DNA of 64,000 bases. Source: Paramoeba atlantica. Lineage: Eukaryota; Discosea. A program made the position numbers and the translations under genes. How positions within the stretch are numbered: the stretch's first letter is position 1; the number at the start of each line of letters is the position of its first letter. Location: NCBI GenBank assembly GCA_977017575.1, contig CDRNVI010000029.1:1-64000 (forward strand), given 5' to 3'. Of this stretch, positions 49,508-59,765 are shown one piece after another. The notes under the pieces are model-generated. The model searched no databases. It was not told where the DNA came from and was given only the letters and a program-made list of their open reading frames with translations.

Positions 49508-52500
49508 CTATTGCTCGATTAAAGGGGGCAAGGGGTCCACAGCCGGCAGGCGCGTAATCATCATGCGTGCCTGGCAACGCATCAATGTTACGTTCATGTC
49601 GGTCACGAGACGGAGCGTAGAGGCCTCGTCTGTCAAGATACCGTTGGACGCTTTTGCCCTTCGTTCTCCAACCTTCCGGAGAACGGCTAAAGCACTGGCA
49701 CTCCAAGAGCCATAGCTCTCGACCACCATAGCTGTGAAATCGCTTCCGGCATCTTCAGATTCACGGCGTTGTCGGACTTTCTGCTCTGAGGCATAATGCT
49801 CTGCGAAGGACCCCGCGGCCACCCAGCTAGCATTTCGGACTGTGTCCGTGTATTTAGATTGCTGGGCGTGAGTGACCGCGAAGTCAAGCACGATAGGTTT
49901 CCCGAGGAAGAGACTCGGAAGGAAGACGTCCCCGGGCCTAGTCAGAGCGCCTCCGGGGCCCCGGTTCCCGAGGCTTTTTTCCCGTTGGGGAGCTAGGCGT
50001 GCGTTACTGCAAGTATCGGCAAAGTGATCGGCCAAGGCGTTGTGACGGCCGATGATACCGTCCCCGTGCTTGCATGTGAGAGCGTGATCGCCGTGTATGT
50101 CCAATGGGAGTGTGCAGTTCCCCTTGGGACATGTACCTTCTTCCCCGTACACGGGCACACCTAACCACCAGCGGGATAGGATGCGGAATTCTGTGGGGTT
50201 AAAGGCGTGGCCCGTGTCTCTGGAAGGAGTTACGAACGCCAAACTGCTTGCTCCTTTACCACACTGAGAAGCCCAGCGTGCGCGAGTCCGGGCGTCGGCG
50301 TTTTCATATGCGTGCGAGAACTCTGTGGCAGAGATCGCGTAACTTATGTCTTTTTGGCGGGGGACGCTATTACTTGCCCAGTCGGGTGGCTGCGCGTCAA
50401 CGCAATCTTCGGATGCGTAAAGGGGGTTTGTATCGTGTGGAAAGTCTTCGGAATGAGGCAATGCGCGGTCACGAGGAAGGGAAGGCGGATTTGCGGGTTC
50501 AAAGGGATGTCTGGTTTCTCCCTCGCGAGATCTCTTGGTGAAGCGAGCTTTGGGGGAGAGTTCTTCACATTTATGGCGCGGGATGGAACGCACGAGTCCG
50601 TTTGAGTCGAGTAGACTGATACCAACTTTCGAATTCACGTCTTCAATCGATTGTAGAAAGCCCCCCACTTCTGAAGCATCCCATGAGTCCGTGGCCGCCG
50701 CGAAAACTACAGAGGAGGCGTAAGCGGAGGATGCGTGCACGGTCGCCGATTTTAAACCGAAACCTCCGTGTCTTTTCAAGCGCTGAATTTGGGCGCGTGC
50801 GGAGGGAGGCAAAGGACATAGAGTGGATTCGACCGCGTGCATTAGGAAGTCGTCGAGCCGCTTGCAGAGGTTCATAACTGATTGCGGGGGCGTCGTTCGT
50901 AGAGCATGTACCAATTTGCAGAATCCAGCACATTGTCGAATTAGCGCCATGGCTACCTGGGGGTCCCGGATTCTGGTTATGGCATCAAGGGCCATTTCAG
51001 CGGGCTCAACCGCGTGTGTCAGCAGATATTCAGTACAGTACTCAGGGGACCCAATTGGGCTTCCTAGGACACTAAAGTTACCGCACACGTTTATTTTGGC
51101 GTCGGGTATGTCCGGAAATATGGTTACAACGTTAGCCGAGGCAGGGGGGGTGATTATTTCGCACTTGGACATGTTCAGATATAGGCCCCATCGCGGACCT
51201 ACTCTGGCGATTGTATCCAACGAATTCCTGACGTCTTCTGCCCTGCCAATGAGAATCCCGTCGTCTAGGTACCATAGCTGCAAGTCCAGGTCGGCCTGGT
51301 GATAGATTTCTTTTGCAAGTTCCAAGGAGACCAGTGAAAAGAAAAGTGGTCCCAGGGGATCGCCCTGTTGGACGCCTTCATCCGAAAGGAGTGTGTGGTC
51401 ACGATAGGTCAAAGCACTAGTTGTCGTATAGCACCAGCTAGCCCAGGGGAACAATTCCGGAAAATGTTCGCCTACAAGTTTCAAGAAAGTTGCTCTGCTA
51501 ACGTTGTTGAATGCGTTGCTTAGGTCGACTTTACATAATACCATGTCGGGGTTGTCCGTATGAATTGTCATTGCGTGCCGGCAAGTGTGAATTATTCGTT
51601 CCGAACCGGCCGGTGTCGCGACGCCGAACTGTAGTCCCTTAAAAAATTCCCTGGCTTTGCTCCTCACTGCATTGCAAGCCGCTTTGCTTACCAATCGACG
51701 TATCGTTTCTCCCGCTGCTATGGGGCGGACGTCATTTTCGCCCTTTTCAAGCGCGCAAAGTCTTGCTCCCGCAAAATATGGTTGTACCTCTAGGGGTGCT
51801 TTCCCGGCTAGTAGATGATTCACGAGGTTTTTAAGGGCAGTAAGGGGTTTCACGGTGTTATCTACGTGCGCCAGGAGTACAGCTTGCAAGTGCTCGGGTC
51901 GTAAACCCATGGTTCCGGACGAGGAACCCCGGTGAAAGCTCTTGATAGTTTTCGCTACCACGGGTTCATCCATTATTAGGGGCGCTGTGGGCGGAGGCGA
52001 TAGTCGATGATGTCACTGTCTGGATGTCGGGGCGGGTGCTTGCTCTGAAGTTTGAGGAGTGTGTCTTCGTCGTCAGGCGCCATAGCATCCGCCGTGAGTG
52101 CAGCCATACCCCTAGAGTACTCGCCTTGTCGAGCTAGAAGCTCTGCTCGGATAGCTGCCTTTTCCTCTTCGTCGTGAACGGTTGTAGGGGCTACAGATTG
52201 TTTCTTGAGTGCGTTGTCTACTGCTTCATTCCATAGGGAGACATAATCTTGCGCGAGCCATCGGTTCATGCACTTCTGGACGTATGATGCGTAAGTTGTG
52301 TGGTTCTTACGTCCTCCTCGGTGTGGGGCGGGTAGTAAGCACTTGGGGAGCATGGCGAATAGGGTCCACGCGGCTGTAGAGTTTTCGGTGACTGCGTTTT
52401 GGGCTGCTTTGGTGATAATTTCTCCCCACAGTTGACGGCAACGTGGAGGCACGTCCTTGCAAGTGTTCAGGCGCAGCGTGCAGATAGAGGATAGCGAGGG

Positions 52501-53373
52501 AAGTTCAGAGTGATGAGTTTGAGTCCCCGGAAGGTGGCTTGGGTCGCTCGAGTGTGCTGCGCGCGATGGGATTTGGGGGTTCGCAACGTTCCCTTTGCAG
52601 GCTTGTGGATGAGCTTCCCTTTTGTTGATGTCATAATGGCGCCCGCATAAGTTGCAAAGAAATCGGCCTTCTGCATCCCACCAGGTAGCGGGAACTCCGT
52701 TTCCGTGGCGACACGCGACGTGGTTATAAAACGCTTGCCAAGACCCTCCGTGCGGCAGACTTCTCCAAGTGCATCCCATGGCCGGACATTCCCGAGTCTC
52801 TTCTCTTGTTTGTGTCTTTTCAGCGAAGTTATTTTGGTTTGCGGCGTGTCGCGGTGAAGAGAAATATGTCCGGGGCTCCGGTGTTCGCCTTGACGAGCGC
52901 GAGTCCGCTTTGGTCACTCCTTTCGATGGGGAAGTGTTTCGACCTTGGTGGGAAAGAGCATCCTTCACTGCGGATTTGAGCGTCCGAGCTTCATCGGGGA
53001 TCTTTGATGTGGGTGTAGCCTCGTGAGTAATTTTCTGCCTTCTCACCCCACAGTGCTGCATCTCCTCGTCTTCGGCCTCTACGTGGCCCGTGTCTGGGGT
53101 TTCCTTTTCCTGGGAGATGTGACGTGCGCGTTCCAACCATTCCTTAGGAATATTCGCCGGGATTGGTGTAGTGTAGAGTTGTTCGTCGTATGTGCTGACA
53201 GCGCGAATCAAATGCTTGTTTCCTTGGAATTGGTCCCAACTGCCGAGAGAGTGCGCACGTTCTTCGTCGGCGAGAGCGCCTACGCTGAGAGCTCCTTCCT
53301 TTGCACTCATATGGAATGAGGGGTGGTCCTCGTTCGAGCGTGCGGGGCTCTGAGGAGTATTGGTTTGCGTCAT
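49508..53373 (-). pseudogene. Family B ORF with one frameshift
   Basis: The start codon is at 53373 (MTQTNTPQ). The frame matches B1 through the WDQF segment and zinc fingers up to the DSDIIDY region. There, near 52000, one A is missing relative to B1 and B3 and the first frame ends at 51976. The second frame (from 51973) carries the complete RT (KVDLSNAFNN, GVQQGDPLGPL, YLDD), CCHC knuckle and endonuclease. Other differences from B1 include Leu for Trp in SLAFVTP and Gly for Glu in EVGGFLQ. With the break between the zinc fingers and RT, a full-length product is not expected. Confidence 0.93.
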
Positions 53374-53415
53374 AAAAGAGCTGGGCCCCGAGAGAATACT
53401 ACGTAAAAAAAAATT

Positions 53416-53480
53416 CAACAAGGTACAGAAACTGTATCTTTATCGTTAAAGTTCTAAGTTATCGTTAAAGTTCTAAAGTT
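53416..53480 (-). other. Fossil SL exon with two upstream partial copies (B2)
   Basis: Complete SL at 53453-53416. Upstream on the minus strand, AACTTTAACGAT is repeated at 53472-53461 and AACTTTAG at 53480-53473, with AACTTAG between. It is the clearest example of repeated 5' ends of the leader. Confidence 0.87.
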
Positions 53481-53527
53481 TTTTTTTTTTTTTTTTTTTT
53501 TTTGTTGCGAGTTTTTTTTTTTTTTTT

Positions 53528-54434
53528 CCTTGTTGCTTGTTGCTTGTTGTTTTTTTTTCCCTTACTCAGTTAACTTTTCAGATGTCCTGGGGCAAAGGCC
53601 CCGACGGTGGTAAGGAGAAAGCGGCCGCGGACAGCAGCATTCGTACAATTCAAATCCTGCCTTGTGACTCTTCGCGATCTGAAGTGCAAGACTACCTCCA
53701 TTTGCATTTAGCATTCATGAAAACAAAGTGTATGACCTCTTTTTCGCCTGACCTTGAGCCTGTAAAACCCTCTTCTGCTCGGTCCGGTCCTGAGGATTTC
53801 ATTCGCCATATTTGCGCTACGCGAGTCAGTGTAAAAGGTCGAACGCTTTTATTTCGGATAGCGAGTTTTCGCTGGTATGATGCGACGCTGATTTTGGCAA
53901 CGGAAATCAAGGTCGGTAGATCAGAAGATTGGTTCATTGAGCGCCGAAATCCCTTTTCTGCTCTGTTCCAATCTTCAAAACTGCTGTCCAAGATTTACGT
54001 GGAGCCGAGGAATCCGTCAGAAATCACTTTGAGCGCAACAAAATTATGGCCCATTGAGCATCTAAATCCCTTTTCTGCTCTGTGCCTTTTTTTCCAGCAC
54101 TCGTACGATTTCGCATGGGTACGTACGATTTCGCATGGGACTACATTCCGGATGCGAATTGGGTAGGTGGTATGAAGCAGTAAAAGAACTCCAAAAATAA
54201 ATTTCTCAATCATTCTTGGTATGATGTTGATGTTTCACGGGAGGCTGTTGCTGTTGAGCATCGCTATATCTTAGAAGTTTATGCTGCTTACCCTAGAAAA
54301 ATATGCTGGTCTATTCGAAACCTGAAAACATCAATGATTCATCTTACTTTGCTTACTTGTTTGCTCGTTTTTCCTAGAAGGATTGTTATTCTAGGTTGAA
54401 AAGTGATATTCAAAATGTGCTATTCAATAAAACG

Positions 54435-54465
<31 letters not shown>
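53528..54465 (+). mobile_element. Retrocopied mRNA (processed gene copy) with partial SL and poly(A)
   Basis: It begins with CCTTGTTG plus two more CTTGTTG units (53528-53549), a T/C-rich 5' UTR ending ACTTTTCAG, an ORF, a 3' UTR with AATAAA (54426-54431) and poly(A) 54441-54465. No RT, zinc-finger or endonuclease motif and no A/B/C/D tail is present. It therefore looks like a cellular mRNA copied by LINE machinery. A non-autonomous element of its own kind is the alternative. Confidence 0.65.
53582..54166 (+). CDS. Hypothetical protein in the retrocopied transcript, 194 residues
   Basis: From the first ATG after the leader the frame reads MSWGKGPDGGKEK, then IQILPCDSSRSEVQDYLHLHLAFM, and ends FRMRIG. 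I do not recognise a family. A motif is repeated inside: WFIERRNPFSALFQSS and WPIEHLNPFSALCLFF, about 40 residues apart, so the C-terminal part may be built of two repeats. There is no signal peptide or clear membrane segment. A GTACGATTTCGCATGGG direct repeat near the end (54104-54140) may have altered the C-terminus. As a retrocopy it may be a pseudogene; its source gene is outside the window. Confidence 0.5.
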   Translation: MSWGKGPDGGKEKAAADSSIRTIQILPCDSSRSEVQDYLHLHLAFMKTKCMTSFSPDLEPVKPSSARSGPEDFIRHICATRVSVKGRTLLFRIASFRWYDATLILATEIKVGRSEDWFIERRNPFSALFQSSKLLSKIYVEPRNPSEITLSATKLWPIEHLNPFSALCLFFQHSYDFAWVRTISHGTTFRMRIG

Positions 54466-54727
54466 GTATAACAAGGGAAAGGTCCACAAGTCAGGCCGTG
54501 GAGAGGTCGAAAGACCCGGTCCGGAACGCGCGAATGGTTGAGGAGCCGCCTGCAGGCCGGGTGAGGCGAAGCTGAGGGAGACCTTACCCCCCCTGAAAAG
54601 TTGAAAAGTTGGGTAGGGGAAAGCAGGAAAGTAGGGAGAAAGGTGGGAAAAGTATGTCAAGAGGTGAGAAAGAGGAGAAAGAGAGAGAAAAATTTTCTTT
54701 ATTTGCATAAAAACAAAAAAAAAAAAA
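54466..54727 (+). mobile_element. 5'-truncated element tail with end of the structured RNA
   Basis: It begins mid-module (AACAAGGGAAAGG), includes GGTC-GAAA-GACC and GCGCGAATGG (to 54537), then a purine-rich tail with GGGGAAAGCAGGAAAG and poly(A) 54715-54727. It joins the poly(A) of the retrocopy directly. The tail is not identical to A or B tails, so it represents another subfamily. Confidence 0.8.
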
Positions 54728-54758
54728 GAGGAAAAATCTTTTAAATCTCTTAAAAAAT

Positions 54759-54794
54759 CTTTAACGATAAAGATACAGTTTCTGTACCTTGTTG
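54759..54794 (+). other. Fossil SL exon (F1)
   Basis: CTTTAACGATAAAGATA plus CAGTTTCTGTACCTTGTTG, ending 54794, preceded by TCTTTTAAATCTCTTAAAAAAT, which echoes the leader start, and followed by AATTATTTTTC. Confidence 0.8.
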
Positions 54795-54844
54795 AATTAT
54801 TTTTCTTCATTTCAATTACTTTTCAGGCACGAGCCTCCCCCCCT

Positions 54845-57800
54845 ATGCCCGACGCCGACAAAACGACGACCCATTCCACGACACACCCCGAAGCAAAGCG
54901 AGAATCAAACTTTGGTGACGAGGCCGCCTCACACGAATTGGGTTCTTGGGATCAATTTGAAGCGAACAAACACCTCACGATCGGGGAAAGCACATATGAT
55001 GAGGCGCTGTATACTACTAAACTTCCTGACGATCTTCCGCCGGAATTGACACAGCGATCCGAAGAAATCGCTCGAAGTATCATCAAATCGCGCGCAGGCC
55101 CTACACCAGATACGGGGAACGTTGAAGGAATGTCGGAAGCGGATGTTCACTCCAATGTTCGTCATGATGAGGAATTAAACTCTGTTCTCAAGTTCTCCGG
55201 ACTAGGAACCTCTTCACCCAGCCAACTCACGATTTCAAATCAGGCTGTGAAAGGGAAATATCTCCGAAAAACTAATCAGAATGGTTACAACTATGACGAG
55301 CAAAGAGTCATTTTCCCTGACCTCACGCCACAGGACCTGGATTTTACTGTCAGCAGAAGCCCTGGAGGCCGAAAAAAGAAAAAGCACCCCAAGAGCGACC
55401 GTCACTCCCGAGTAGACCTAGAGTCCGAAACCGACAGTGGAGATGGTGCAGTCCCAGAATGCCCTCCCAACGACAGCGCTTCTGAATCCCCAGATGGAAA
55501 ACGCAAGCGTCGCGAGCTTACCACCGAAACGGCCAATGGCTTATCGACCGCAAATGTGACGACGGACACCCAACAGACCAAAGAGCGAAACTGTCCAGTG
55601 GAGACGTGTACATGGAAGACGGGGCCACACGGTGGCCAATGGCGAGCTTTTTATAACCATGTTGCCCACAAGCACTGGGAGGAAGTCTCAGACTCTTGGT
55701 GGACAGGGGAAGGGAGATTTCTGTGTGTAAAATGCTGCAGGCACTATGACTTAGGAAAGCAAGAATCCCATGAGAAACATTGCGAGTTTCAACTCTCACC
55801 CTCTCAACTCTCACGCTCTCGAGAACAGAAAGCACCCGTTGCCCCTACCAATTCTGCAACCACTACTCCCTCAGAGCGCGCCGCCCAAACCGAAGTCGCC
55901 ACCTTACCTGCACAGACAGCCGCTGACCTAGAGGCCAAGAATGGAAAGATGAGTATCGACGAACCTCTGCCGCCCCTAGCCTCCATATGCTCCGCGCCTA
56001 TCAACACCTGCAAGGATATTCCAAACAGTTGCCGACAAGCATGGGCCAAAATATTCTGCGAATATCTATCCTCAGCTGTCCGGGAAAACACGACTAAGGC
56101 TTGGACGCTCCTTGCAATGTTGCCAAAGTGTGTGTTGCCGGCCCCAAGGCGCGGAGGTCATAGGGCGAAAACTTCTTACGCTTCACACGTCCGGAAATGT
56201 CTAGCCAAATGGTCGTCAAAACAATATCTATCACTTTGGAACGAAACATGTAAGACTTTGAATCGTAAGAAACGTGCTGCGCAAGCAACAAGCCTAGAAG
56301 ACGAGGGGAAGAAAGCGTGTCTTCGCGCGGAGCGACTGGCCCGCGACGGAGAACTTTCTCGCGCCATGACCGCACTGACTTCTTCGCCGCTAGCACCAGA
56401 CGACGACAACACGTACGCCAAACTTCAGGCCAAACACCCCCCACGAATCTCCGCATCCACAACATCCCCCAGCTTAACTCCGGAAACAGAACCACTCAAA
56501 GTCACCGAGGAAGAAGTCGCAGCTGCGCTCTCAACCTTCCACAGAGGATCATCAGGTGGCGCACTTTGCCTCCGCCCAGAACACGTGCAAGCGGCAATGC
56601 AATATCACAATGACGGGCACACAAATCCACTGGGCAAGCTCACAAATTTCACCAACCATATGCTCGCTGGGAAGTTACCACTCGACGTTCAAGACCACTT
56701 TGCCGGAGGAAGGCTATGTGCTTTGGAAAAGGGAGAACACGACGTGCGCCCAATAGCCGCTGGAGAAACGCTCCGCCGTCTGGTGAGTAAAGTGGCCTGC
56801 CTATCAGTAAAAGCGCGAGCCCGCAAAATTTTCAAAGGCCACCAGTACGGGGTAGCCACGCCCGCCGGGGCCGAGCGAGTTATACATCTGTGTCGCCAGG
56901 CCTTTGCTGCTCGCACGGAAGATGACGACTTTGTTCTCTGTAAAATCGACCTACGTAATGCCTTCAACCAAGTTTCAAGGGACTGGTTCATAGCACTAAC
57001 ACGCGAGCATTTCCCCACGCTTACTCCTTACGTCGAATGGTGCTACACTTCGGAAAGTAAGCTTACCTTTGGAACACGCGTTATTAAATCTCGTGAGGGT
57101 GTCCAGCAAGGGGACCCTTTGGGCCCTCTTCTTTTCTCGTTAGTCATGAGGGAAGTCGCCTCAGAAATTCACGCAGCAGCCCCCAAATTAGACCTAAACC
57201 TCTGGTACCTGGATGATGGAGTTTTGGCTGGCACTTCCTGTGATGTGCGACACGCGTTCGACGTTATCGAAATGAAGGGTCCACAATGGGGCCTACACCT
57301 CAACGCTGCAAAATGTGAGATTATTACCCACCCAGCATCTTCTCATCGTTCTTCTGTTTTTCCCGATCTCCCTGGCCCTAACAAAAACCTCGAAGGCAAT
57401 TTTTACATTCTGGGAAGCCCCGTTGGATCGCCAGAGTTTTGTCGTGAATATCTCGTCAACAATGCAGTCGAAATGGCAGAAGATTCTCTGGACGCTATAA
57501 CGCACCTCGAAGACCCCCAGGTTGCCTTATCCCTCATTCGTCACTGCACTGGCTTCTGCCAGATGGTTTACTCCCTACGAACAACCCCAACATCTGAACT
57601 TCGGGATCTCTGTCGGCGCTTGGACGACGCCGTGCAACGCGCGGTAGAGAATTTTTTCCGTCCTCTGACCCCCGAGGCCCGCCGTCAAACACAACGAAAC
57701 AAGCGATTTGGCGGGTTAGGACTCCGTTCCGCGGAAGAGCACTCTACTTCAGCCTATATCGCCTCTGTCGCATTTGCATCGGAGCTAGATCGCTGGGACC

Positions 57801-58405
57801 CCACGGAGGCAGAAGGTTTCGAAGAAGCCGTAAGCGATGTCAATAAAAGGGTGGGGAAAGACATCGTAGACATTCAATCAGGGAGAATACCGAAAGGTTT
57901 CGCCTTGTCATCCACTCCGCCTTTCAGTAAACGTGGCATTACAGAATCCAGCACCGAATCAGTAATCCCTCGGCAACGAGATCTAAGCGATGCAATCTCA
58001 TCTCACGAGTTTCATCAAGCACTCTCCCTCGCTGACCCACGTACGAGGGCTCGATGGATTTCGGAAACGGGGCACGGAGCAGCAGAATGGGCTTTTGTAT
58101 TGCCGTCGAAAAAGAACGGCCACGCTTATACCCCAACCGAGTTTCGGACTCTGGTACGTTGGTGGCTAGGGGAGCAAATATATCCGGGTCCCCGATCTTG
58201 TCCCATGGAGAAGTGCACCCAACCGTTGGGTCCTGAGGGCGATCACGCATTGGCTTGCAAAAGTGGACATGGTATCACCTCGCGGCATAATGCCCTGGCC
58301 GCAGAATTTTCTTCTGAATGTTCTAAGGCTGGGTTCACTACCCAGAGGGAAATGAGCTTGGGAAACAAGGGGCCGGGGGGCGCCCTCACCAGGCCTGGTG
58401 ATGTC
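54845..58405 (+). CDS. Family F ORF, main part: zinc finger / RT / start of endonuclease
   Basis: 1187 residues to the in-frame stop created by the insert. N-terminus: LGSWDQFEANKHL, STYDEALYTTKLP, TPDTG, FPDLTPQDLDF and a KKKKHPKS basic stretch, the same block order as family E. Zinc fingers start at Cys250 (CPVETC..NHVAHKH; CVKCCRHYD..HEKHC). RT: VRPIAAGETLRRLV, motif A KIDLRNAFN (Asp702), GVQQGDPLGPL, YLDD (Asp790, Asp791), ILGSPVGS. The CCHC knuckle is at Cys1119 (CPMEKC..HALACKSGHG). The frame stops right after RPGDV, the first endonuclease motif; the rest continues at 58825. Apart from the insert no damage is evident. Confidence 0.93.
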
Positions 58406-58824
58406 TAATAGTTCACGTTTTGAAATTTAGCCGAGGGGCGGCTATATATTTGCCTGCTGTCCCTTCGGGGCACATAATTTTCTCAAATTATGATGTAGTA
58501 TTCTCTAATTGCATGGAGGGGGGTGTTTACTCGTTTGTTATATTCTTGTTAGGTTGTTATTTTGTTACGTTTAAAGTTTTGTGCCCACCCACCGAGCCCC
58601 CAGCCATTTGGCCGAGGGTTCCGGTGGGGGGGAACCCCGTTAACAGAGTGACATTGATTGTGTTGTTTTATGCAGGCTTGTTTCTTTTCCATCTTTGTGC
58701 GTGTGAAATGAATGAATGATATGTTGTGTCATTTTGAATTACGATTGAGCTATTCATAGTTGTTCATTTATTCATATATGTTATCAGTGTATATGTTTCC
58801 AGGGAGCCCCTCGGCGTGGATTTC
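58406..58824 (+). other. 419-bp insert with paired ends in the F1 endonuclease: candidate intron
   Basis: Alignment to the other families puts the break between GDV and FIKN, at 58406-58824 (movable by 2 bases, since TC occurs at both edges). GCCGAGGGGC (58430-58439) is the perfect complement of GCCCCTCGGC (58806-58815), and GAAAT (58422-58426) pairs with ATTTC (58820-58824). So the ends fold together. An internal CCCACCG/CGGTGGG stem lies at 58592-58640. No GT-AG ends, ORF or poly(A) were seen. It could be a non-conventional intron as in euglenids and diplonemids, or a small inverted-repeat element. Confidence 0.65.
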
Positions 58825-59253
58825 TTCATCAAAAATTTCGGGCTTGGCGAGGGTCTTGTGCTTGACTTTGCCGTCACCCATGTACAGCAACAAAAATATA
58901 CGGACTCAGTCCGTGACGCTAACGGGGTGACGGCCGGGTCATTTGCGGAGCGCTATGCTACCGAGAACAAGAGAAGACAACGGGAAGAGGCTAACACGGC
59001 TGGGTACAAGTTCGCGGCAATGGTAGTAGAGTCCTATGGCGCCTGGAGTCCCAGCGCCATGGCGGTTCTTAGGGAAATTTCAACTAGAAAGATGGCGAAC
59101 TCAGGGGATACCCTCCCTAAAAGCGATGCCTTGCATCACCTCCTTTCATCTCTCAACATTACCCTCATGAGGTCGCAAGCTCGCATGCTTGTATTACGAT
59201 CCCCAGCGGCGGTCCCTGACACAGTGCTCTTAGGTTACGGAAAAGAGGAGTAG
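58825..59253 (+). CDS. Family F ORF, C-terminal exon-like part of the endonuclease
   Basis: After the insert the frame resumes with FIKNFGLGEGLVLDFAVTHVQQQ, which has the same spacing as FLPSLFLGKPIVLDF in family B. It includes the second endonuclease Asp (LDFAVTH) and the conserved GSFAERYA and LMRSQARM blocks, then stops at 59253. It has no start codon of its own (the nearest is a GTG). Without removal of the insert the endonuclease would be split between its two acidic motifs. Confidence 0.88.
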   Translation, partial: FIKNFGLGEGLVLDFAVTHVQQQKYTDSVRDANGVTAGSFAERYATENKRRQREEANTAGYKFAAMVVESYGAWSPSAMAVLREISTRKMANSGDTLPKSDALHHLLSSLNITLMRSQARMLVLRSPAAVPDTVLLGYGKEE

Positions 59254-59502
59254 GAGCTCAGTAGGAAAGTGAAGGAGTCGGTGTCAAGGGAGGAGGCCTC
59301 GTTTCTATTTGCTGGTTTTCTCGGGTGGTTTCTTTTTGGGGCTTCGTTTCTTTTTGGGTATTCGTTTTTTGGGGAAGGTTTTTTTTGGGGGTGGGAACGG
59401 GTTCTTATTTGCTGTTTTTTGGGCCGTTTGCTCGGTTGAACATTCTTTTACTTTTCGTACAGTTGCTTGTTTCTATTCTGAGCCTAACTTTAAAAAAAAA
59501 AA

Positions 59503-59629
59503 TGTGAAATTGCTAATTTGATTGCTTGTTTACAAATCATATACCCCCCCCAATGGACCTACTTGGTTCGTCTACTGAGTAAAAATATAGAGGCAATGCC
59601 GCGTTTTATACTTCTCCCCCCTATTTATT

Positions 59630-59663
<34 letters not shown>
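59503..59663 (+). mobile_element. Family A tail fragment with poly(A)
   Basis: 59503-59631 matches the last ~120 bases of A1 (TGTGAAATTGCTAATTTG, C-run, GGACCTACTTGG, AATGCCGCG) and ends ACTTCTCCCCCCTATTTATTGC, then poly(A) 59632-59663. It has no coding sequence: an extreme 5' truncation inserted at the poly(A) of F1. Confidence 0.88.
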
Positions 59664-59664
<1 letters not shown>

Positions 59665-59722
59665 GATAAAGATAAAAAGCTAAATACTTTAACGATAAAG
59701 ATACAGTTTCTGTACCTTGTTG
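59664..59722 (+). other. Fossil SL exon with 5' stutter (B3)
   Basis: The leader at 59686-59722 is preceded by CGATAAAGATAAAAAGCTAAAT, a broken repeat of its start. The stutter differs in detail from that of B1, although the elements are otherwise almost identical. Confidence 0.82.
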
Positions 59723-59765
59723 AAATTTTTTTTTACGTAGTATTCTCTCGGGGCCCAGCTCTTTT

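Larger units (their letters stand above)
48971..53453 (-). mobile_element. B2, full-length family B element, reverse orientation
   Basis: Complete from SL to tail (CTATTATCTGC, 48971) and poly(A) 48970-48950. It is nearly identical to B1 and B3 in coding and UTR sequence, but its ORF is frameshifted. It lies opposite to B1 and B3. Confidence 0.94.
54745..59502 (+). mobile_element. F1, family F non-LTR retrotransposon with an internal insert
   Basis: SL leader, 5' UTR (AATTATTTTTC..ACTTTTCAGG), an ORF interrupted near its end by a 419-bp insert, a G/T-rich 3' UTR and poly(A) 59492-59502. The 3' UTR lacks both the structured RNA and the C-rich terminal motif found in A, B and C, so its 3' recognition must differ. 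F0 at the left edge of the window is a sister copy. Confidence 0.92.
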
